Assembly (NCBI GenBank): GCA_002501805.1
Contig: DAOI01000031.1
Span: 31,098-49,944, forward strand
Length of the DNA stretch: 18,847 nt
DNA from: Euryarchaeota archaeon UBA463
GTDB taxonomy: Archaea > Thermoplasmatota > Poseidoniia > Poseidoniales > Thalassarchaeaceae
Reading direction: 5' to 3'
This document shows, piece by piece, positions 1 to 5,589 of this stretch (position 1 is its first letter; the number at the start of each line of letters is the position of its first letter). The notes under the pieces were generated by a model. It had not been told where the DNA came from and searched no databases. It saw nothing but the letters and a program-made list of their open reading frames with translations. A program made the position numbers and the translations under genes.

Positions 1-1
1 G

Positions 2-1126
2 TGGTACATCTTCGTAGCCAATCCTGATTACGAGCAGTGTGATGTCGGCCAAGGAGACGCATGCGGTGGCATTACAATCGCGCATCTAAATTTCGCGGGT
101 TATGGCGATTTGCCACGAATAGTGAAGGTAGGAGAGGCCGAAGTGAGCTGGGAGTCTACCCTGGGTGGATGGATATACATCCATGACATGACCGTCCAGA
201 CTTGGCCGGGAGAGGACTCAAATGATCCCCGTTTCGATAGGACTTTCGTTTACGGCGCATACTGGGAAGCAGGATTGAGAATATTCGATGTTTCCGACGT
301 CCCCCATCCTGGAAACGATCTCGCTGAGTATCTCGCAATTGCAGCGGCATGCAGGGGGTCATTCGGAACTCAACTTGGTTGTAATTGGAGAGCGCCAGAA
401 GTTGGCCAATGGATGGAATTCGAGGATTTTGACGGTGACGGGGAAATTGACTGTGGTTGCACGAGTAATGAAAATGGTGGTAGGGCATCGTATATCCACT
501 ATGCCGAGCCGATAGACGAAATGGTAGATGCTAGCCATCTAGGATACCCAATAGGCAAGCGTCACCTTACAATTGTAGCGACCGAGGTACTCAGTACTAC
601 CGTGGGCACAGGGATGAGCTACCTTCTGGATACTACTGCTTACGAAATCAATAATGGGAATTTTAGATTCCTCCCTGAGTTGATTCATGGATGGGAGATA
701 CCATTCGCGATGGATCACCACATTCCCGAAGGAGAGGAATGGCTCCTCTTCAGTCCCCATAACGCAGACACCCAGATTTTCCAAACCGGACTTCCGGGAC
801 TTCCAGACAATAGTTTCGGTGGCGCCTGGGATGGCAGAATTTACCTCAGTAGCTATCACGCTGGACTATGGGTAATAGACATCGAGACTCTGATGTTCGA
901 AGGTTTGCAGAATATCAACAAGACGGATGCTCACGCTTCCTCGACCGTTGGCTACCATCTTCCTCATGGAGCGGATGGTACCCCTCTGGATAGTTCATTC
1001 TATGACTTCGGTTGGACTCCGTTCCTATGGGCGGCAGAGTATCATGATGGCTACACATATCTCTCATGTATCACTAGTGGCCTGTATATTGTCCAATTGG
1101 ATATCGATGCACCCTATGGAACCTGA
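2..1126 (+). CDS. LVIVD-type beta-propeller protein, 5'-truncated
   Basis: The frame is open from the first bases of the window, so this is the C-terminal part of a longer exported protein; the in-frame TTG at 110 is not a credible start. Repeated strand motifs of the LVIVD type are visible: AGLRIFDVSDVP, AGLWVIDIETL and SGLYIVQLDID, as expected for propeller blades. It aligns along its whole length with the second half of the next gene. Shared blocks are YW-AGLR--DVS, IHYA-P, HH-IP, FSPHN-DT, YHAG-W and GY-LP-G. The two genes are therefore tandem paralogs. The conserved histidines could bind metal, but no catalytic function can be assigned. The start, and whether it is a lipoprotein like its paralog, lie outside the window. 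Family assignment is fairly sure; function is unknown. Confidence 0.8.
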   Translation, partial: WYIFVANPDYEQCDVGQGDACGGITIAHLNFAGYGDLPRIVKVGEAEVSWESTLGGWIYIHDMTVQTWPGEDSNDPRFDRTFVYGAYWEAGLRIFDVSDVPHPGNDLAEYLAIAAACRGSFGTQLGCNWRAPEVGQWMEFEDFDGDGEIDCGCTSNENGGRASYIHYAEPIDEMVDASHLGYPIGKRHLTIVATEVLSTTVGTGMSYLLDTTAYEINNGNFRFLPELIHGWEIPFAMDHHIPEGEEWLLFSPHNADTQIFQTGLPGLPDNSFGGAWDGRIYLSSYHAGLWVIDIETLMFEGLQNINKTDAHASSTVGYHLPHGADGTPLDSSFYDFGWTPFLWAAEYHDGYTYLSCITSGLYIVQLDIDAPYGT

Positions 1127-1130
1127 ACTT

Positions 1131-1147
1131 CGGCCCCTTTGGGGCCG
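1131..1147 (+). other. GC-rich inverted repeat after the propeller gene
   Basis: A perfect 7-bp stem (CGGCCCC / GGGGCCG) with a TTT loop begins 4 nt after the stop codon. No T-tract follows, so it is not a classical archaeal terminator. It may act as a 3'-end structure separating the two propeller genes. The pairing is seen directly; the role is inferred. Confidence 0.45.
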
Positions 1148-1161
1148 GGCGTAAAAGGGGG

Positions 1162-1169
1162 AATTTGAT
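1162..1169 (+). promoter_or_regulatory. Candidate TATA box for the lipoprotein/Sco operon
   Basis: The AT-rich stretch AATTTGAT is centred about 28 nt before the ATG at 1194. This is the spacing seen upstream of several other genes here and fits a leaderless transcript starting at or near the ATG. No Shine-Dalgarno motif precedes the ATG. It supports 1194 over the in-frame TTG at 1179. The match is weak. Confidence 0.35.
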
Positions 1170-1193
1170 AGGGTAGGTTTGCCCCGGCAGGGC

Positions 1194-3149
1194 ATGAACT
1201 TGCGTCCTGTATGGCTACTAACCGCTCTGATGGTACTCGCACCTCTTTCCGGATGCCTATCATTTTCTGATGATTCCGGAGGTTCTGGGGATGGTAGCAT
1301 GGATTGGATAGATCCAGTGACAGAAATAGAGGACGAGAATCATTCACACAATGATTTGCTTGCTCATCGACTAGCCACCCCTAATGCGAAATTAATCGAC
1401 TATCACAACCTAAATTGTGATGGTAACGTAAAGCCCCCTGCAGACTTGGACAATGTTGCAGGTAGGCCTTGTTTTGATGAATTCAAGAATGTGGGGCCGA
1501 CTCCGGGAGATAGCTCTGAAATCGCCATAGAAGGTAATTTCCTCGATGACTGTGAGATTTATGGGGATGGGACGGGTGGATGTTATGCCTACGTCTCCTC
1601 ATACAACCAATTTGAAATTCTGGACATCAGCAAGCCAAACGAAATTAGGCTATTATCGACCTATTACGCAGAGATTGCCAGGATGATCGACATCAAAGTA
1701 ACATCTGATAACAACTGGGTACTAGTAAATCATGAGTTGACTAATTCTGAGTTGGACCCCATTCCCAATGACGATGACGCGAATAGCGGTGCGAATCGTC
1801 TGGACTTGATTTACGTGGGTGACAAGACCAGTCCCATCAAGGTCGCAGAGTGGGACAATCCCCCTGCGGGATTCCACAACCAGGACCTCCACGTATACTG
1901 TGATTGGACGCCGGCGAACCCTACAGCTCTGTGGCAGGATGACTGCCATCTATTCCTATTCGGGGCCGATCCCTATCCTGAAATGGTAGAAGGATCAAGT
2001 GGAACCTTCTACAAGGGCACTCAGGTATTCTATGCCCTGATTGACTTCGAGGGCTTGAACCCTACGAACAACGAGGAGCAACAAAATGCCAGTAGGGAGA
2101 TAATACGATGGGGGGGTTACACCCCTGAACCGCAGACGACCTGTGGGGGCTCTATATTCAATCACGATAACGTATTCTTCATCCACCCGATAACCAAGCA
2201 GAAGATGTTGGCAGTATCATATTGGGGTGCTGGACTAAGGTTCGTTGACGTTTCCGAACCTCCCCAGATTGCTGATCCACTGGGAATTTCGTGGCCACCC
2301 GAAACCGGACGATGGTTGGGCTGTGCCACTGATGACTCTGGATGGTATGGCCCTGAGGGGGGCGGACATGCCAATATGGCTCCTGAAGTATGGCTTGACG
2401 CAAACGATGGTAACGACAACATACACTATGCAGTACCTCAGGATAATTTGATCTGCTCGGGAATTAGTGAGTATGACCCTGTTGAAACCTGGCCTGAGCA
2501 ATGCGGAATAGGTCCTTCTGATGCAACCTATGGTGTGAATTGGAGGCATTACACTTACATCGCCCCAGAATACGGCTCCAATGCCAATCACACAGGATAT
2601 ATCTGGACTATCGATACAACTGATCCTGCTCAACCTTTCCTAGTTTCCAAGTGGAAGCTACCTGGTGAAAGCGTCCTTGCTGACGGCACCTCGCATCCAC
2701 ATCATTACATCCCTGGAGGGTATATTTTCAGTCCTCACAACGGAGACACAGGATTGAATGGTCATGTTTACTGGACTCACTACCATGCTGGAGTTTGGAT
2801 AACTGACCACGGCCACATTTGGGACGAGTTAGTCTGGGAAAATGGATATCCAGAGCCAGAGAGAGGCTTTCAGGCCATCTCAGAATTAGCTCCTTCCCAT
2901 ACCCTTGGATACTACCTTCCTGCGGGCCCAGATTGGATTGATGACCCAACAAACACATTGGGCTATGATATGGCTGACTGCTGGGCATCTTGTATGATAC
3001 CTTTTGACTGGGGCCTACAGTATGATCCACGTGGTTTCGTATTTATCTCCGAGATGGTCTCTGGAGTGTATGTTGTGCAGTTCGACGAGGATTATGATTC
3101 AAGATTTGATTATCCCCCTCTATGGAAGGCGGAGGCTAGTGACGAATGA
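1194..3149 (+). CDS. LVIVD-type beta-propeller lipoprotein
   Basis: A 651-residue exported protein. The start at ATG 1194 gives a clean lipoprotein signal: MNLR, a hydrophobic core, then the lipobox LSGC with Cys21 as the lipidated residue. The body has LVIVD-like blade motifs (FEILDISKP, AGLRFVDVSEPP, GYIWTIDTTDPAQP, GVYVVQFDEDYD), so a beta-propeller facing the cell exterior is expected. Its second half is paralogous to the truncated gene just upstream. Both keep histidine-rich blocks: HPHHYIPGG with FSPHNGDTG (about 2694-2750) and THYHAGVW (about 2775-2796). Several cysteines, such as in DDCEIYGDGTGGC, may form disulfides. It overlaps the next gene by 4 nt (ATGA), implying translational coupling with the copper-chaperone genes downstream. 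By analogy, copper-dependent propellers such as SBP56/methanethiol oxidase can neighbour SCO genes, but direct homology is not evident. Enzymatic role is unknown. Confidence 0.8.
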   Translation: MNLRPVWLLTALMVLAPLSGCLSFSDDSGGSGDGSMDWIDPVTEIEDENHSHNDLLAHRLATPNAKLIDYHNLNCDGNVKPPADLDNVAGRPCFDEFKNVGPTPGDSSEIAIEGNFLDDCEIYGDGTGGCYAYVSSYNQFEILDISKPNEIRLLSTYYAEIARMIDIKVTSDNNWVLVNHELTNSELDPIPNDDDANSGANRLDLIYVGDKTSPIKVAEWDNPPAGFHNQDLHVYCDWTPANPTALWQDDCHLFLFGADPYPEMVEGSSGTFYKGTQVFYALIDFEGLNPTNNEEQQNASREIIRWGGYTPEPQTTCGGSIFNHDNVFFIHPITKQKMLAVSYWGAGLRFVDVSEPPQIADPLGISWPPETGRWLGCATDDSGWYGPEGGGHANMAPEVWLDANDGNDNIHYAVPQDNLICSGISEYDPVETWPEQCGIGPSDATYGVNWRHYTYIAPEYGSNANHTGYIWTIDTTDPAQPFLVSKWKLPGESVLADGTSHPHHYIPGGYIFSPHNGDTGLNGHVYWTHYHAGVWITDHGHIWDELVWENGYPEPERGFQAISELAPSHTLGYYLPAGPDWIDDPTNTLGYDMADCWASCMIPFDWGLQYDPRGFVFISEMVSGVYVVQFDEDYDSRFDYPPLWKAEASDE

Positions 3150-3685
3150 GATTAACTCTGAGGAGTCAATTATCAATAGCGGTGGTTTTTCTCCTACTAA
3201 TCCCCGTTGCTTCGGCTCATGGGGCAAACTCATTCTCATTCATAATGAGAAATGGTTCGTTGCAACCAGAGTCGGCAGAGGTTGTACAGAATGATACGCT
3301 TATCTTTTACAATGTGGTCGATTATGAGAGGAGTCTGGAATTAGACAAGGACGAAGATGGAGTAATGGACTATCAGTGTACTGCAACCGGCTTCAACTCG
3401 ACTACAACGGATGATGAATGCAGACTTTGGCTCGATCCGAGTAATTGGACTGCCGGAGAGTATGAGCTAGATATATTCTCCAACGGAAGTCTTTGGAAGA
3501 CCCTTATTTTCACGCTGATTGAGGACGTTCACAATGAATCTGGACCTCCTTCCGGTTACTCATTTGGAGAAGTTGATGGGACTCAAAATATGGACGATGA
3601 AGGAGGTGCCTTATCGAATGTGTTTTTACTATTCGGGGTCTTAGCAATTCTTGGAGTTGGGATTATTGCGAGAAGGGGGAAGTAA
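3146..3685 (+). CDS. Secreted cupredoxin-like protein with mature N-terminal His and C-terminal anchor
   Basis: A 179-residue protein starting inside the ATGA overlap with the preceding gene. It has a strong Sec signal (residues 1-24) with an Ala-Ser-Ala cleavage site, so the mature protein should begin with His25. The segment EVVQNDTLIFYN (45-56) resembles the strand that opens cupredoxin-like domains. The usual type-1 copper set of His, Cys, His and Met is not recognisable; the only cysteines are Cys78 and Cys92. A DKDEDGVMD segment (67-75) could be an acidic calcium loop. A hydrophobic helix (about 156-174) followed by RRGK anchors the C-terminus with the domain outside. The gene ends 1 nt before the first Sco gene. 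An N-terminal histidine is a copper ligand in CopC and copper-brace proteins, which is suggestive here but unproven. Confidence 0.7.
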   Translation: MRLTLRSQLSIAVVFLLLIPVASAHGANSFSFIMRNGSLQPESAEVVQNDTLIFYNVVDYERSLELDKDEDGVMDYQCTATGFNSTTTDDECRLWLDPSNWTAGEYELDIFSNGSLWKTLIFTLIEDVHNESGPPSGYSFGEVDGTQNMDDEGGALSNVFLLFGVLAILGVGIIARRGK

Positions 3686-3686
3686 A

Positions 3687-4415
3687 ATGAATAGGCCATT
3701 AGGATTGATCTTGGCTATGTCTGTCATGTTAGCAGGGTGCATGGGTGGCGTCGAAGAAGATGTTTTCTATGGCGAAGATATCAGTCCCCCAGTTCCAGTA
3801 ACTGATTTTATCCTAACCGATGAAAATGGAGATTACTTCTCTCTATCTGAGTATGAAGGAAAGGTAGTCGTAGTAACCTTCCTATTCACTAGATGCCCTG
3901 ATATCTGCCCCATTGTGAGCGCGAATCTAGATTATCTGTCTGATATGCTCGGAGATGACTATGGGACTGAGGTGGAGATTCTGACGATAACAGTAGACCC
4001 ATGGACGGACAACAGCTCCGTTTTACATCAGTACAGAGAACAACGAGGACTACATTGGCCCCATCTAACTGGATCGGTTGAGGATCTTGAGGACATATGG
4101 CTGGAATTTGATGTCGGGCTACAGACATATGACACCGATACTGACGGGGATGGGGTATCTGACGGCTTCGATACCTGCTTAGAGACACCCCCAGGAGAGG
4201 AAGTGGATAATAACGGATGCGGGTTGGAAACCCAACAACAAGAAGATGAAGATGTAACTGTCAAACACCATCCTCTGGATTACTGGGTCGATCACACCAC
4301 TGGCACCATAATACTGGACAAAGAGCTTAGGCAGAGAGTTTGGTGGGGAGATACCGATTGGAATGTTGAGCTTGCAATAGAAGATATCAAGTTCCTAATG
4401 GAAGAGGAGACTTGA
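3687..4415 (+). CDS. Sco1/SenC-family copper chaperone lipoprotein with TSP3-like insert
   Basis: A 243-residue thioredoxin-fold lipoprotein. The start ATG 3687 lies 1 nt after the previous stop with a purine-rich GAAGGGGGA before it. The lipobox is LAGC with Cys18. The Sco copper site is complete: CPDIC (Cys70, Cys74) and a distal His203 in the WVDHTTG segment. Sco proteins deliver copper to, or reduce, the CuA centre of cytochrome oxidase and other extracytoplasmic copper enzymes. Between the CxxxC and the His, residues 149-179 hold a thrombospondin type 3-like calcium repeat (DTDGDGVSDGFDTC, then VDNNGCG). As a result the CxxxC-to-His distance is 129 residues, against about 87 in human SCO1. 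It is followed after 1 nt by a second Sco gene. The family call is secure; the client protein is unknown. Confidence 0.92.
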   Translation: MNRPLGLILAMSVMLAGCMGGVEEDVFYGEDISPPVPVTDFILTDENGDYFSLSEYEGKVVVVTFLFTRCPDICPIVSANLDYLSDMLGDDYGTEVEILTITVDPWTDNSSVLHQYREQRGLHWPHLTGSVEDLEDIWLEFDVGLQTYDTDTDGDGVSDGFDTCLETPPGEEVDNNGCGLETQQQEDEDVTVKHHPLDYWVDHTTGTIILDKELRQRVWWGDTDWNVELAIEDIKFLMEEET

Positions 4416-4416
4416 G

Positions 4417-5517
4417 ATGAGATTCTTGAGAGTAGCGATAGTATCCATCATTTTACTCTCATCTGGTTGTCTGGGGCAGGGAGAAGGGGACCTAGAGTTT
4501 CTTGGAATAGAATATAGAGACCCGCCTGAAGCTCCAAATTTTGTTCTTTTCGACCAAAATGGTGAAGTCTTTGAACTAAGTGACCATGAAGGGAAGGTGA
4601 TTGTTGTTGCTTTCGTCTACACCGCGTGTCCAGATATATGCCTCATAATTTCTTCCAACTTAGATTACGTGGATAAGAATCTTGGAGACAAATCAGATGA
4701 TATCGTGATAATCTCCGTGACTATCGACCCTGCTAGAGATACCATCTCACATCTTTCTGAGTGGACTGAGAACAGGGGATACGAATGGTATCACCTTACA
4801 GGTCCAGTATCCACACTTCAGCAAACATATCGATCATGGAATGTCATAATAGATAATGAGCACATTTCGGCAAGCGAGCCCCCAGAAAATGGCCTTAACA
4901 GGCTTGTGCTACTTTATCCTGATAATTCCAGTTCGATTCTCGAACAGAAGGGTTTCGGGAAGAACGGTTCTGATTTCATTTCGGAAATAATTCAGGAATC
5001 TAACATCTCTAGCGATTTAGGAGATGGGCCAAATAGTTCCGGAACAATTGGCGAATGGTCATCTGATGAAGACTGGTATTGGGTTCTTCACTACTGGGAC
5101 TCGGACGGTGAAATCTGGGTAGAGTCTCAAGACTCGAGCTCCTCCATCATCATAGATAGCGAGACGCATCTAGCATGGATGTCAAGCAACTCAAACACTA
5201 GCATGGCCCCCCCTGGTGAGGACTGTAATGGGCATGGATGGATAATGGGCTCGGGAAGTACTGCCCATTGCATGTGCGATGATGGTTACGAGAGGGCTGA
5301 TTCGGATTGGTTATCATGCTATATTGTGGGGTCAATGGATGATAATTCTACTGACTCCCAAGACCCTCATCATGAGTCTCTTGGGGAGTATGAAGTGGGA
5401 CACTCAACTACCACATTTATAGTAGGTAAGGAGATGCGCAAGAGAGTTGCCTATTCTGGAATATTCTGGGATGCAGATGAGTTCTTGCAAGATGTAATTA
5501 CTCTCGTTAACGAATGA
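4417..5517 (+). CDS. Second Sco1/SenC-family lipoprotein with large EGF-like insert
   Basis: A 366-residue lipoprotein starting 1 nt after the previous stop. The lipobox is SSGC with Cys18. The thioredoxin-fold core follows, with CPDIC (Cys71, Cys75) and the sequence TIDPARD typical of the Sco family. The distal copper ligand is His329 in EVGHSTT. Between them lies an insert of roughly 165 residues beyond the normal family spacing. It is rich in Ser, Asp and Trp and contains a four-cysteine EGF-like segment (Cys270, Cys285, Cys287, Cys301; the last three spaced as in the C-x-C-G-Y region of EGF modules). It is a paralog of the preceding Sco and is probably co-translated with it. Two Sco proteins may serve different copper sites or act as donor and reductase. 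The usual Asp before the His is Gly here. Confidence 0.9.
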   Translation: MRFLRVAIVSIILLSSGCLGQGEGDLEFLGIEYRDPPEAPNFVLFDQNGEVFELSDHEGKVIVVAFVYTACPDICLIISSNLDYVDKNLGDKSDDIVIISVTIDPARDTISHLSEWTENRGYEWYHLTGPVSTLQQTYRSWNVIIDNEHISASEPPENGLNRLVLLYPDNSSSILEQKGFGKNGSDFISEIIQESNISSDLGDGPNSSGTIGEWSSDEDWYWVLHYWDSDGEIWVESQDSSSSIIIDSETHLAWMSSNSNTSMAPPGEDCNGHGWIMGSGSTAHCMCDDGYERADSDWLSCYIVGSMDDNSTDSQDPHHESLGEYEVGHSTTTFIVGKEMRKRVAYSGIFWDADEFLQDVITLVNE

Positions 5518-5544
5518 TTATTGTATTTTACCTCTTTTCTCTGA
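5518..5544 (+). terminator. T-rich stretch after the Sco operon
   Basis: Immediately after the second Sco stop the + strand is T-rich (runs such as TTGTATTTTA and CTCTTTTCTCT). Archaeal transcription commonly ends at T-rich tracts without a hairpin, and a separate promoter follows within 40 bp. Termination here is inferred from composition only. Confidence 0.45.
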
Positions 5545-5560
5545 ATCTCGCACTGTTCCA

Positions 5561-5566
5561 ATTATA
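5561..5566 (+). promoter_or_regulatory. TATA box of the FSH1/YHYH gene
   Basis: ATTATA is centred about 26 nt before the ATG at 5590. This is the archaeal TATA-to-start distance and predicts a leaderless mRNA beginning at that ATG. The earlier in-frame ATG at 5566 lies inside the box and would then not be transcribed. Confidence 0.55.
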
Positions 5567-5589
5567 TGCTACCTCTTACACATAGGGAT

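Noticed and set aside
110..112. TTG as the start of the first propeller gene
   Set aside because: The frame is open back to base 2 with propeller-like sequence, so the gene is truncated by the window edge and the TTG is internal.
1179..1181. TTG as the start of the propeller lipoprotein
   Set aside because: The ATG at 1194 gives a standard lipoprotein signal peptide and lies at the right distance from a TATA-like box.
2235..2633. 132-codon antisense open frame within the propeller lipoprotein gene
   Set aside because: It is fully covered by a strongly supported gene on the other strand and its translation shows no domain, signal or homology-like pattern.
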